The position numbers and the translations under genes were made by a program. A stretch of 59,103 bases of DNA, taken from positions 1 to 59,103 of the forward strand of contig JAQXQU010000139.1 of assembly GCA_029101345.1 (NCBI GenBank), given 5' to 3'. A model generated the notes under the pieces. The model was not told the origin of the DNA and searched no databases. It saw only the letters and a program-made list of their open reading frames with translations. Origin of the DNA: Erysipelotrichaceae bacterium (GTDB lineage: Bacteria; Bacillota_I; Bacilli_A; Erysipelotrichales; Erysipelotrichaceae). Positions 41,178 to 49,733 of the stretch are shown here, one piece after another (positions within the stretch are counted from its first letter, which is position 1; each line of letters starts with the position of its first letter).

Positions 41178-42530
41178 ATGAGAGATAAGAACACGTTGAA
41201 CATGATTGAAGGATCTTTAGCCCCTAAGATTCTCTTATTTGCTTTGCCGCTGATGTTGTCATCCATCCTTCAGCTGCTTTTTAATGCTGTCGATATTATT
41301 GTAGTAGGGAAGTTTGCTGGTGACGCGTCTCTGGCTGCTGTTTCATCAACAGGTTCACTAGTTAATCTGATGGTTTCCCTTTTCATTGGTTTAAGTGTTG
41401 GCACTAATGTCATTACTGCCAAATATCTTGGGGCTCATCAGGAAGACAAAGTTGAAAATGTGGTGCATACATCAATAGCCATTGGCGTCTATTTTGGTGC
41501 TATTATGGGTGTCATCTGTTCACTGTTAGCCAAGAAGTTTCTGATTCTGATGGATTCGCCTCTTGATGTCATTGACCTGTCAGCCCTTTACTTAGGCATC
41601 TATTTTTTAGGAACGCCAGGCAATCTTGTCTATAACTACGGCTCTGCTCTTTTAAGATCAAAGGGCGATACCAAAAGGCCTCTATACTATCTGTTAGTAG
41701 CTGGTATTGTCAACCTCCTGCTTAATCTTTTTACAGTCATCGTCCTGGGGATGGATGTAGCAGGCGTTGCCATAGCGACAATCGCTTCCCAATACATCTC
41801 GGCTTTTCTGGTTGTCATGGCCCTGGTCAAGGATGAAGGGGCATTGCATTTGAATATCAAGGGACTGCGTATTGAAAAGGAAAGCTTCATTGAAATCATC
41901 AAGGTCGGGCTTCCCTGCGGTCTTCAGTCCTGCCTGTTTTCCTTCTCCAATGCCTTGATTCAATCAAGCATCAATTCCTTTGGCAAGGAAGTCATGGCCG
42001 GCAATGGTGCTGCCAGTTCCATTGAAAACTTTGTCTATGTTTCCATGAATGCCTTCTATCAGGCCAATCAGACCTTTGTTGGCCAGAATCTGGGAGCCAG
42101 AAAATATGAACGCATTGTCAAGTCCAACATCATATCTCTCATCTATGTTACAGTTGTCGGCTTGCTATTAGGCTATGGGGTCTATTATTTAGCAGGTGAT
42201 CTTCTTTATATCTATACTGATTCACCTAGTGTTGTCGCTGCGGGAATTAGCCGTATGGCCATCATCTGCAAGACCTATTATCTCTGTGGCATCATGGATG
42301 TCCTGTGTGGTGGTTTACGAGGTGTGGGCTATTCCCTTATTCCAATGATTTCTTCGCTGGTGGGGGCTTGTGGTCTTAGAATCATCTGGATTGCCTATAT
42401 CTTCAAGGCTTTTCCAACCACTGATACAATCTACTATTCCTATCCACTTAGCTGGATTATTGTCATCATTGCCCACCTATTTACGTTCCTTGCCATTAAG
42501 GGCAAAATCCAAAAACAGTGTGTGCTATAA
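41178..42530 (+). CDS. MATE-family efflux transporter
   Basis: A 450-aa membrane protein with twelve hydrophobic segments in two MatE repeats. Family residues: LPLMLSSILQLLFNAVDIIVVGKFAG in the first repeat and VGLPCGLQSCLFSFSNALIQSSINSFG in the second. Members export cationic drugs or metabolites using Na+ or H+ gradients. No SD is seen before ATG 41178, which begins 11 nt after the trxA terminator; a weak TAATTG 5 nt upstream leaves the start and promoter uncertain. Confidence 0.9.
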   Translation: MRDKNTLNMIEGSLAPKILLFALPLMLSSILQLLFNAVDIIVVGKFAGDASLAAVSSTGSLVNLMVSLFIGLSVGTNVITAKYLGAHQEDKVENVVHTSIAIGVYFGAIMGVICSLLAKKFLILMDSPLDVIDLSALYLGIYFLGTPGNLVYNYGSALLRSKGDTKRPLYYLLVAGIVNLLLNLFTVIVLGMDVAGVAIATIASQYISAFLVVMALVKDEGALHLNIKGLRIEKESFIEIIKVGLPCGLQSCLFSFSNALIQSSINSFGKEVMAGNGAASSIENFVYVSMNAFYQANQTFVGQNLGARKYERIVKSNIISLIYVTVVGLLLGYGVYYLAGDLLYIYTDSPSVVAAGISRMAIICKTYYLCGIMDVLCGGLRGVGYSLIPMISSLVGACGLRIIWIAYIFKAFPTTDTIYYSYPLSWIIVIIAHLFTFLAIKGKIQKQCVL

Positions 42531-42559
42531 TTTACTTATTATTTAATGGAGTACAGCGT

Positions 42560-43045
42560 ATGAATAAAGAGCTTTTGAAACTAATGGAAAAGAATGCCAA
42601 GCTCAGTGTCTGCGATCTGGCAGCCCTTCTTGGCAAAGATGAAAATGAAGTATCGTCAGCAATCACTGAACTTGAAGAAAAGAATATCATTGCTGGCTAT
42701 CATACAGTCATCAACTGGGATAATGCGGATGCCGATGTCTGCAAGGCAGTCATTACTGTTCATGCAACACCGGAAAGGGATAGCGGCTATGACCATATTG
42801 CCTCACTCATTGCCAATTATCCGGAAGTTGACTCCCTTTATCTGATTTCCGGCTCGACAGAATTCCTTTTGATCATCAATGGATCAACGATGAAGGAAGT
42901 GGCTAACTTTGTTGCTCATAAGCTCGCACCAATCGATGGCGTTCACTCAACCGAAACCATGTTCATCCTCAAGGAATACAAGCTCTCCGGTGAAATCATG
43001 AATCGCAAGTCCAGCAGTACAGAAAGGCTGATTGTCACACCATGA
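42560..43045 (+). CDS. Lrp/AsnC-family regulator
   Basis: A 161-aa regulator. HTH: LMEKNAKLSVCDLAALLGKDENEVSSAITELEEKNIIAGY, and the RAM ligand domain follows with AVITVHATPERDSGYD and GSTEFLLIINGS. Lrp-type regulators respond to amino acids. ATG 42560 is placed by ATGGAGT 9 nt upstream; a TATAAT at 42524-42529 may be its promoter. It overlaps the aminotransferase by 4 nt (ATGA), so the pair is translationally coupled and its ligand is probably an amino acid handled by that enzyme. Confidence 0.9.
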   Translation: MNKELLKLMEKNAKLSVCDLAALLGKDENEVSSAITELEEKNIIAGYHTVINWDNADADVCKAVITVHATPERDSGYDHIASLIANYPEVDSLYLISGSTEFLLIINGSTMKEVANFVAHKLAPIDGVHSTETMFILKEYKLSGEIMNRKSSSTERLIVTP

Positions 43046-44211
43046 TTTTCGATGAAGACATCAATAGAATAATCAAGGACATCAAGCCTTCGGGCATCAG
43101 AAAGTTCTTTGATATTGCAACATCAAGAAAGGGTGTTGTCTCTTTGGGTGTTGGTGAACCGGATTTCATTACACCTTGGCATATCAGGGAAGCAGCCATC
43201 TATGCCATTGAGAATGGCAAGACCTTCTATACAGCCAATAAAGGTCTGCCTAAATTGCGAAAGGCAATCTGTGATTATTACCAAAGGCGGTTCAATGCTT
43301 CTTTTGATCCCGATAATGAATGCATCGTAACAGTAGGTGGCTCAGAAGCCATTGACATCATCTTAAGAACCATTATCAATGATGGCGATGAAGTCATTCT
43401 TCCTTCACCTTCCTATGTGGCCTATGATGCCATTATCAAGATGGCAGGTGGCAAAGTTGTAAGTCTTCCCTTATGCAAGGAAGATGAATTCAAGGTCAAA
43501 CCCGAAATCCTTGAAAGCCTCATTACTCCGAAGACCAAGGCTATCATTTTGAACTATCCTGCCAATCCAACTGGCGGTATCATGAGCCATGAGGATTATG
43601 AAAGAATTGTCCCTATTCTAAGCAAGCATCGGATCTATGCCATTACGGATGAAATCTATGCTGAACTGACTTATGGCAGGAAACATTGCACTATAGCTGA
43701 ATTTGAAGAGATCAAAGACCATGTTATTGTCATCAATGGCTTCTCCAAAGCCTATTCCATGACGGGTTATCGTATTGGCTATATCCTGGCTCCTAAGGAA
43801 TTGATTGACATGATGAATAAGGTTCATCAGTATTGCATTATGTGTGCACCTACCATCTCCCAATTTGCCGCTATTGAAGCAGCTGAGAATGGAGATAAGG
43901 ATGTTGAAGAGATGAATATCTCCTTTAGACAAAGAAGAAACTATATAGTCAAGGAATTAAACAGAATCGGCTTAAAGACCAATCTGCCAGAAGGGGCCTT
44001 CTATGTCTTTCCCTATATTGGAAATACGGGATTAAGCTCTTTGGAGTTCTGCAATCAGCTTTTGGATGCTGAAAACCTGGCATTAGTGCCTGGTGATGCC
44101 TTTGGCATTGAGGGAGAGGGCTATGTAAGGATCTCTTATGCCTATTCACTTGATGAAATCAAGGAAGCAATTCGTCGTTTGGAGTCATTTCTTGCAAAAT
44201 TAGGGAAATGA
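43042..44211 (+). CDS. Class I/II PLP-dependent aminotransferase
   Basis: A 389-aa fold-type I aminotransferase. Schiff-base Lys236 lies in GFSKAYSMTGYRIGY. Other landmarks: GVGEPDFITPWHIREA, YTANKGLPKLRKAI, NYPANPTGG and the phosphate-binding Arg in YVRISYAYS. The sequence fits the PatA/aromatic or aspartate-like subgroup (MalY is different). With the coupled Lrp it probably transaminates an amino acid with 2-oxoglutarate. Exact substrate unknown. Confidence 0.9.
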   Translation: MIFDEDINRIIKDIKPSGIRKFFDIATSRKGVVSLGVGEPDFITPWHIREAAIYAIENGKTFYTANKGLPKLRKAICDYYQRRFNASFDPDNECIVTVGGSEAIDIILRTIINDGDEVILPSPSYVAYDAIIKMAGGKVVSLPLCKEDEFKVKPEILESLITPKTKAIILNYPANPTGGIMSHEDYERIVPILSKHRIYAITDEIYAELTYGRKHCTIAEFEEIKDHVIVINGFSKAYSMTGYRIGYILAPKELIDMMNKVHQYCIMCAPTISQFAAIEAAENGDKDVEEMNISFRQRRNYIVKELNRIGLKTNLPEGAFYVFPYIGNTGLSSLEFCNQLLDAENLALVPGDAFGIEGEGYVRISYAYSLDEIKEAIRRLESFLAKLGK

Positions 44212-44214
44212 TTA

Positions 44215-44241
44215 TTGTAATTTGTCATATTTTTCTATAAT
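44215..44241 (+). promoter_or_regulatory. Probable promoter of the pot leader RNA
   Basis: TATAAT (44236-44241) with TTGTAA (44215-44220) 15 bp upstream. The spacer is short, so the -35 is uncertain. The expected start is near 44248. Confidence 0.5.
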
Positions 44242-44247
44242 ATTTAG

Positions 44248-44515
44248 TCGTACGTAATATATGTACAGAAATTGACCGCCTATTATGGGCCAAGGCTACA
44301 CGGACGGCCGGGTCAAATGCCGAAAACTTATCGAAGAGATAAGAACCATGTCTAGTGGGATATGGAAGGTAAGTGATTACCTTATTGATTGAGTTAAAAG
44401 CTCAGTTTTGTGAGATGTTTATGAAAACCTTATGAAATGGTCAATAAGAGCGATTTCTGTACAAGAGGACGCGTGGTATCAGACAGGTGTTTTATAAACA
44501 TGCACCTGTCTTTTG
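44248..44515 (+). ncRNA. Structured leader RNA of the potABCD operon (candidate riboswitch)
   Basis: About 215 nt of ordered RNA follow the promoter. TGTACAGAAAT (44262-44272) and ATTTCTGTACA (44453-44463) form a perfect 11-bp closing helix. Inside are TTGACC/GGTCAA (44272-44277, 44311-44316) with GGCC/GGCC within; the hairpin CTTATC-GAAGA-GATAAG (44327-44343); CCATGTC/GATATGG (44346-44365, one G-U); AAGGTAA-GTGA-TTACCTT (44366-44383, GNRA loop); and ATTGA/TCAAT closing two more small stems. An intrinsic terminator follows before potA. I compared it mentally with T-box, SAM, lysine, glycine, c-di-GMP, ydaO, ykkC, M-box, FMN, cobalamin, THF and ZTP leaders and find no match. Polyamine sensing is inferred from the operon. 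Confidence 0.75.
44482..44515 (+). terminator. Intrinsic terminator in the pot leader
   Basis: GACAGGTG (44482-44489) pairs with CACCTGTC (44503-44510), followed by TTTTGTTTT, just before the SD GGGGGAG. It is the probable regulated terminator. Confidence 0.85.
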
Positions 44516-44533
44516 TTTTGTGGGGGAGAAGAT

Positions 44534-46105
44534 ATGAAGAAGCTGATTGAATTTCGTAATATTGTCAAAGCCTTTGATAACAATGTCGTTCTTAAGGGCA
44601 TCAATCTGGACATCTATGAAAATGAATTTGTTACATTGCTAGGACCATCAGGCTGTGGCAAGACCACATTGCTTAGAATTCTTGGTGGCTTTCTTGATAA
44701 GGATGATGGCGAAGTCATCTTCAATGGGGAAGAGATTTCCGATGTCCCGGCCTATAAGCGTCCCATCAATACGGTTTTTCAGCGTTATGCCTTATTCCCT
44801 CATCTGAATGTCTTTGATAATGTCGCCTTTGGCTTGAAGATCAAGAAGATGCCAAAGGATCTGATTGAACCTAAAGTCAATCGTATGATTTCGCTGGTTG
44901 GCCTTGATGGCTTCCAGAAAAGGGATGTCACTATGCTTTCCGGTGGTCAGCAGCAAAGAGTTGCTATCGCCAGAGCTTTGGTCAATGAACCGGATGTTCT
45001 CTTGCTTGATGAACCTCTTAGTGCACTTGATGCCAAGTTAAGAAAAGAGATGCAGCGCGAATTGAAGCGTATCCAGCAGGAAGTTGGCATTACCTTTATC
45101 TTTGTCACTCATGATCAGGAAGAAGCATTAACCATGTCTGACAAGATTGTAGTCATGAACAAGGGCAATATTGAACAGATTGGCACCCCAACTGATATTT
45201 ATAATGAACCAGTCAATGCCTATGTCGCCGATTTCATTGGTGAATCAAACATCTTTGATGGTGTCATGAAAGATGATTATCGCTTATCATTTGATGGCAA
45301 GGAATATGAATGTCTGGATTATGGTTTCAAGAAGAATGAGGTAGTTGATGTGGTCATCAGACCAGAAGACATTTCCTTAAAGAAGAATGCCAAAGGCAAA
45401 TTGGCTGGCCAGGTCCTATCAGTTGTCTTCAAAGGTGTCCATTATGAAATCATGGTGGAAACCAAGAAAGGTGCTTCCAAGACCATCAAGCTTCATGTTG
45501 TCAAGGACAAGGATGCTGAATCAACGGATGCTTCCATCAAGATGCATGCGACTAACTTCTCCATGGATATTGATGATGTCAAGGATATTACACCACAGCT
45601 GTTGATTGAAAGATCAAATGCCCAGGCCTGGGTAACAGAAACCAATGAAGACATTGCCATCAAGGAGGTCATCTATGACATTCCGGAGGAACCAGGACGT
45701 TATCCAGTCACTTTCATGGCTGAAGGTGGTCTTGAGTTCTCGGTTGTTGTCTCTGTTGTCAGACCGGCAGTTATCAAGGACAAGGAAGACAACATCGGCA
45801 TTCAGGCCTTTGATGTCTACAAGTCGGTTGAGGAAATCAGAGAATCCATGGCAATATCTGTAGATTTGATCAAGTGGGCTGATGCCTATGCCTTCAATCT
45901 TGATACTAATGAAGAAGTTGATATCGATGATGTGCGCTTTGACTTTGATCCAAACGAAATCGTTGAAGGTGACTATGAAGTAACCTTTGTAACAGAAGGC
46001 AAGGTCTTTAAAGTCCATACTACGAAAGCCCAGGAAGAAGGCGATGTCGTCAGTCTGGAATTTAGCAAGGATGCCATTCATGTCATGTCCAAGATGGGGT
46101 ACTAG
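44534..46105 (+). CDS. potA: Polyamine ABC transporter ATPase PotA with extended C-terminal region
   Basis: A 523-aa ATPase, well over the usual ~350-370. Walker [18 protein letters not shown]-loop [10 protein letters not shown], signature [16 protein letters not shown], Walker [15 protein letters not shown]-loop THDQEEAL. After ~235 comes an OB/TOBE region ([23 protein letters not shown]). From about 370 to 505 there are two beta-sandwich-like units ([18 protein letters not shown] and [20 protein letters not shown]), and then the normal TOBE end [12 protein letters not shown]. So the Ig-like pair seems inserted in the TOBE domain. SD GGGGGAG fixes ATG 44534. Powers PotBCD. Confidence 0.9.
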   Translation: MKKLIEFRNIVKAFDNNVVLKGINLDIYENEFVTLLGPSGCGKTTLLRILGGFLDKDDGEVIFNGEEISDVPAYKRPINTVFQRYALFPHLNVFDNVAFGLKIKKMPKDLIEPKVNRMISLVGLDGFQKRDVTMLSGGQQQRVAIARALVNEPDVLLLDEPLSALDAKLRKEMQRELKRIQQEVGITFIFVTHDQEEALTMSDKIVVMNKGNIEQIGTPTDIYNEPVNAYVADFIGESNIFDGVMKDDYRLSFDGKEYECLDYGFKKNEVVDVVIRPEDISLKKNAKGKLAGQVLSVVFKGVHYEIMVETKKGASKTIKLHVVKDKDAESTDASIKMHATNFSMDIDDVKDITPQLLIERSNAQAWVTETNEDIAIKEVIYDIPEEPGRYPVTFMAEGGLEFSVVVSVVRPAVIKDKEDNIGIQAFDVYKSVEEIRESMAISVDLIKWADAYAFNLDTNEEVDIDDVRFDFDPNEIVEGDYEVTFVTEGKVFKVHTTKAQEEGDVVSLEFSKDAIHVMSKMGY

Positions 46106-46107
46106 CG

Positions 46108-46890
46108 ATGAAGACCTTCTCAAAGATGGCTTGGCCCTATGTGGCCTGGCTTGGTGCCTTTGTTGTCGCACCTATGCTGCTGATACTGCTATATGCCTTT
46201 ACAAAGGAAGGCAATAGTGTCATCACTTTGCATTTCACCCTTGATAATTTCAAGCGTTTCTTCTCTGATTCCATTTTCCCAACAGTCCTCTGGCGTTCAT
46301 TGAAGATTGCTTTTATCACTACTGTCATCTGCATTATCATTGGCTATCCAACTGCATATCTGATTGCCCAGATGGATGAAAGGAAACAGGCCTTCATGAT
46401 TCTGCTGATTACTCTTCCAATGTGGATCAATATGCTGATCAGAACCTATTCCTGGAAGGGCATCCTGTCATATTTTGAACTAAGTTCTTCCATCAAAGTC
46501 ATGATTGGCATGGTTTATAACTTCTTGCCTTTCATGATTCTGCAGATTCATACGGCATTAAACAAGCTTGACCGCAATCTGATTACAGCGGCGGAAGATC
46601 TTGGCTGCAATTCCGTGGAGACTTTCCTGAACGTCACTTTGCCTTTATCAATACCCGGTGTCATCTCAGGCATTACCCTTGTCTTTCTGCCTGCTGTTTC
46701 CTCCTTCTTTATTCCCAAGCTTTTAGGAGGAGGCGAATATGTCCTGATTGGCAATCTCATTGAAAACTACTTCATCTCCGTTGGAAACTGGAATTATGGT
46801 TCCGCTATTTCACTGATTATGGCTCTGGTCATAATCCTGTCCATGTATGTGACCAAGAAGATTGATCGAAAGGTGGGCAGTGAAGAATGA
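46108..46890 (+). CDS. potB: Spermidine/putrescine ABC transporter permease PotB
   Basis: A 260-aa permease with six helices. The EAA motif is ITAAEDLGCNSVETFLNVTLPLSIPGVISG, the coupling loop to PotA. N-terminal VAWLGAFVVAPMLLILLYAF is family-typical. It starts 2 nt after potA and overlaps potC by 4 nt. Confidence 0.92.
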   Translation: MKTFSKMAWPYVAWLGAFVVAPMLLILLYAFTKEGNSVITLHFTLDNFKRFFSDSIFPTVLWRSLKIAFITTVICIIIGYPTAYLIAQMDERKQAFMILLITLPMWINMLIRTYSWKGILSYFELSSSIKVMIGMVYNFLPFMILQIHTALNKLDRNLITAAEDLGCNSVETFLNVTLPLSIPGVISGITLVFLPAVSSFFIPKLLGGGEYVLIGNLIENYFISVGNWNYGSAISLIMALVIILSMYVTKKIDRKVGSEE

Positions 46891-47678
46891 AAAAGCTTAA
46901 AAGCATCTTAAGCAGCGGCTATGTTTGGCTCGTCATGCTGTTCTTCTATTTGCCAATCTTCTATGTCTGCATCTTTTCCTTTAATGAATCAAAGTCATTG
47001 ACAAGATTTACCGGTTTCTCCTTGCAATGGTATCAGAAGCTCTTTGAGACCCGAACCATTCGTGAAGCCATCTATTACACCTTTGCCATTGCCATCATTG
47101 CTACTGTTGTCTCAACAGTTGTCGGCACCCTGACGGCTATTGGCCTATCAAAATCCAAGAAGATATTAAGGGAAGCGGTTCTGCAGGTCAATGATATTCC
47201 AATGATGAATCCTGATATCGTTACTGCTATTGGTTTCATGTTGCTATATACATCTATGAATGTCGAGAAAGGCTTTGGGACCATTCTTCTAGCCCATATC
47301 GTCTTCTGCATCCCTTATGTCATCCTGACGATTATGCCTAGACTTCGCCAGCTTGATGATAATCTGGCTGAGGCTGCCCTTGACTTAGGGGCAACTCCTT
47401 TGCAAGCCTTGACCAAGGTCATCATCCCTCAGCTGAAGTCAGCTATTATCTCAGGTGCTCTGATTGCCTTTACCATGAGCTTTGATGATTTCGTTATTTC
47501 ATTCTTTACATCAGGCCCAGGTATCAATACCGTAGCCATTTATGTCTACTCATCCATAAAGCGTATCAATCCAACCATTAACGCTTTGTCAACAATTATT
47601 GTGGTTGTCGTTACTGTCATCCTTTTGGCTGTTAATGTTATACCAATGATAAAAGAAAGAAAGAAGAAGGTATCATGA
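46887..47678 (+). CDS. potC: Spermidine/putrescine ABC transporter permease PotC
   Basis: A 263-aa permease with six helices. LPIFYVCIFSFNESKSLTRFTGFSLQWY is the typical PotC beginning and LAEAALDLGATPLQALTKVIIPQLKSAI the EAA loop; MSFDDFVISFFTSGPG is also conserved. It overlaps potB and potD by 4 nt each. Confidence 0.93.
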   Translation: MKKLKSILSSGYVWLVMLFFYLPIFYVCIFSFNESKSLTRFTGFSLQWYQKLFETRTIREAIYYTFAIAIIATVVSTVVGTLTAIGLSKSKKILREAVLQVNDIPMMNPDIVTAIGFMLLYTSMNVEKGFGTILLAHIVFCIPYVILTIMPRLRQLDDNLAEAALDLGATPLQALTKVIIPQLKSAIISGALIAFTMSFDDFVISFFTSGPGINTVAIYVYSSIKRINPTINALSTIIVVVVTVILLAVNVIPMIKERKKKVS

Positions 47679-48766
47679 TGAAAAAACTATTGCTTACGTT
47701 AATAACTGTCCTATTATTAGGAACTCTTGCCGGCTGTTCATCAAATGAAAAGAGCGATTTTGACCCAATCGCTGAATTCGGCTCTGATGAACTCTATGTT
47801 TTCAACTGGGGCGAATATATTGGTGAAAACACCATTGAAGAATTTGAAAACAAATATAATGTCAAAGTCTACTACAAGATGTTTGATTCCAATGAAGAAA
47901 TGTATACTTCATTAGTTGGTGGCGATAGCTATGATATCCTGGTACCATCTGACTATATGATTGAAAGGCTGATCAAGGAAGAACGCATCCAGAAGCTTGA
48001 TCTGAACCTGATTCCAAATGCCAATGTCCTGGCTGAAGGTGTCAAGTCACCAGATTATGACCCTAACCATGAATATTCAATGCCATACTTCCAGGGTTCA
48101 GTTGGTATCCTCTATGATACAACCAAGGTCGAATTATCGGAACTTGAAGCTGAAGGCTGGAATATCCTTGTCAATCCAAAGTACAAGGGTGAAATCTTCA
48201 TGTATGATGCTGACCGTGACAACTTCCTGCCAGCCCTAAAGGCTTTAGGCTATTCAGCAAATACAACTGATGAAAAGGAATTGGAAGAAGCTTATCAGTG
48301 GCTGCTTAATCAGGCTAAGACCATGGATCCTGCCTATGTAACTGATGAAGTCAATGATGAAATGATTGCCGGCAATAAGACTTTGGCAGTTGTCTATTCT
48401 GGTGCAGCTGCTTATATCATGTCTGAAAATCCTGATATGGGCTATTATGAGCCTAAACAGGGTACTGATATCTGGTCCGATGGTATGGTCATTCCAGCAA
48501 ATGCCAAGAATGTCAAGTTGGCCCATGCATGGATCAACTTCAATTTGGAGAAGGATATTGCTATTGGCAATGCGACTTATGTTGGCTATACTCCATCCAA
48601 TGCGGAAGCTTTAGAGGAATTGGCCGCAACTGATTTTGATGGCATTTCGGCTTTCATTCCAAGAGTTGGCTATGAATTGGATGAAGAATATCATGATGAT
48701 GTCAAACTGAAGGAAAAGATGGCTGAGATGTGGGTAAATGTCAAGGCCGCTGCAGCAAATAACTAA
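47675..48766 (+). CDS. potD: Polyamine-binding lipoprotein PotD
   Basis: A 363-aa binding protein with lipobox LAGC (Cys21). It starts VFNWGEYIGENTIEEFENKYNVKV, then MFDSNEEMYTSLVGGDSYDILVPSDYMIERLIKE, and YEPKQGTDIWSDGMVIPANAKNV; the Asp, Glu and Trp residues in these blocks line the amine pocket of PotD/PotF. So it binds putrescine or spermidine outside the membrane. Adjacent ATGs (47675, 47678) are both possible, and 47675 overlaps the potC stop. Confidence 0.93.
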   Translation: MMKKLLLTLITVLLLGTLAGCSSNEKSDFDPIAEFGSDELYVFNWGEYIGENTIEEFENKYNVKVYYKMFDSNEEMYTSLVGGDSYDILVPSDYMIERLIKEERIQKLDLNLIPNANVLAEGVKSPDYDPNHEYSMPYFQGSVGILYDTTKVELSELEAEGWNILVNPKYKGEIFMYDADRDNFLPALKALGYSANTTDEKELEEAYQWLLNQAKTMDPAYVTDEVNDEMIAGNKTLAVVYSGAAAYIMSENPDMGYYEPKQGTDIWSDGMVIPANAKNVKLAHAWINFNLEKDIAIGNATYVGYTPSNAEALEELAATDFDGISAFIPRVGYELDEEYHDDVKLKEKMAEMWVNVKAAAANN

Positions 48767-48772
48767 AAAGAC

Positions 48773-48796
48773 AGGCACCCTTAAGGTGCCTTTTTG
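48773..48796 (+). terminator. Intrinsic terminator between potD and aguB
   Basis: AGGCACC/GGTGCCT around CTTAA, then TTTTT. It may give partial readthrough to aguB, whose SD lies immediately after. Confidence 0.82.
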
Positions 48797-48807
48797 AAAG
48801 GAGTCCT

Positions 48808-49683
48808 ATGCGAAAAGTGACAATCGCTGCCATTCAGATGGCATGTGAAAAAAGACAGGAAGACAATCTGCTGAAAGCAGAGAATATGGTAAGAACAGCA
48901 GCTAGGCAGGGTGCTAATGTCATATTGTTGCCAGAACTCTTTGACAGGCCTTATTTCTGTCAGGAAAGACGTTATGACTATTATGCCTATGCTAAAAGCG
49001 CTGATGAACACGAAGCAGTAATAATGGCCAAAAGGCTAGCTAAAGAGCTTGGGGTTGTCATTCCGGTTTCCTTTTATGAACTAGCTGGAAATGAGACCTA
49101 TAATTCCTTGGCTATGATTGACAGTGATGGTGAGAATCTTGGCATCTATCGGAAGATGCATATTCCTGATGACCATTATTATCAGGAGAAATTCTATTTC
49201 AAGCCCGGAAACAGTGGATTCAAGACCTTCAAGACCCATTATGGTACCATTGGCGTAGGAATATGCTGGGACCAGTGGTTTCCGGAAACTGCCCGTTGTC
49301 TGGCGTTAAATGGTGCCGAATATCTCCTTTATCCAACTGCCATTGGCTCAGAACCAATCCTCGAAGTTGATTCCATGCCTCATTGGCAAAGGGCCATGCA
49401 GGGTCATAGTGCATGCAATCTTATGCCCGTCATTGCAGCTAATCGCATTGGCAAAGAGGAAGTCTTGCCAAATGAAGAAAATGGTCAGCAATCATCAGCT
49501 CTTGTCTTCTATGGCTCATCATTTCTGACAGATGAAACAGGAGCGATTATCAAACAGGCTACAAGGGATCAGGAAGAGATTCTGATCAATTGCTACAATC
49601 TTGATGCTATTAGGGAAAAGAGATTATCCTGGGGCATCTTCCGGGATCGAAGAGCAGAATACTATGGCATGATTGCCAAATAA
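48808..49683 (+). CDS. aguB: N-carbamoylputrescine amidase
   Basis: A 291-aa nitrilase-superfamily amidase converting N-carbamoylputrescine to putrescine, CO2 and NH3. The catalytic triad is Glu43 (LPELFDRPYF), Lys116 (YRKMHIPDD) and Cys153 (GICWDQWFPE). FKPGNSGFKTF and AIGSEPILEVDSMPHWQRAMQGHSACN match AguB closely. SD AAAGGAG. It lies right after potABCD, so imported agmatine-derived compound or internal putrescine synthesis is linked to uptake; aguA (agmatine deiminase) is not in the window. Confidence 0.93.
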   Translation: MRKVTIAAIQMACEKRQEDNLLKAENMVRTAARQGANVILLPELFDRPYFCQERRYDYYAYAKSADEHEAVIMAKRLAKELGVVIPVSFYELAGNETYNSLAMIDSDGENLGIYRKMHIPDDHYYQEKFYFKPGNSGFKTFKTHYGTIGVGICWDQWFPETARCLALNGAEYLLYPTAIGSEPILEVDSMPHWQRAMQGHSACNLMPVIAANRIGKEEVLPNEENGQQSSALVFYGSSFLTDETGAIIKQATRDQEEILINCYNLDAIREKRLSWGIFRDRRAEYYGMIAK

Positions 49684-49685
49684 AT

Positions 49686-49717
49686 GAAAAATGCACTAAT
49701 TAGTGCATTTTTCATTT
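49686..49717. terminator. Bidirectional intrinsic terminator
   Basis: AAAAATGCACTAATTAGTGCATTTTT is interrupted here as arms AAAATGCACTA and TAGTGCATTTT with a short AT loop. It serves aguB and the convergent arylsulfotransferase gene. Confidence 0.87.
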
Positions 49718-49733
49718 GGGGAAAAAGCTGCGA

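Noticed and set aside
44290-44330. Reading the pot leader as a ykkC (guanidine/PRPP/ppGpp) element
   Set aside because: A short ACACGGA similarity exists, but the conserved CTAGGGTTCCG and CTGGTCCGAGAG blocks are missing.
44260-44515. Reading the pot leader as a T-box
   Set aside because: A GTGGTA occurs before the terminator, but the T-box sequence GGTGGNACCGCG, the specifier loop and AG bulge are absent; downstream genes are not amino-acid related.
45614-46171. 185-codon minus-strand open frame
   Set aside because: Opposite the PotA C-terminal region and PotB start; no motif, no SD.
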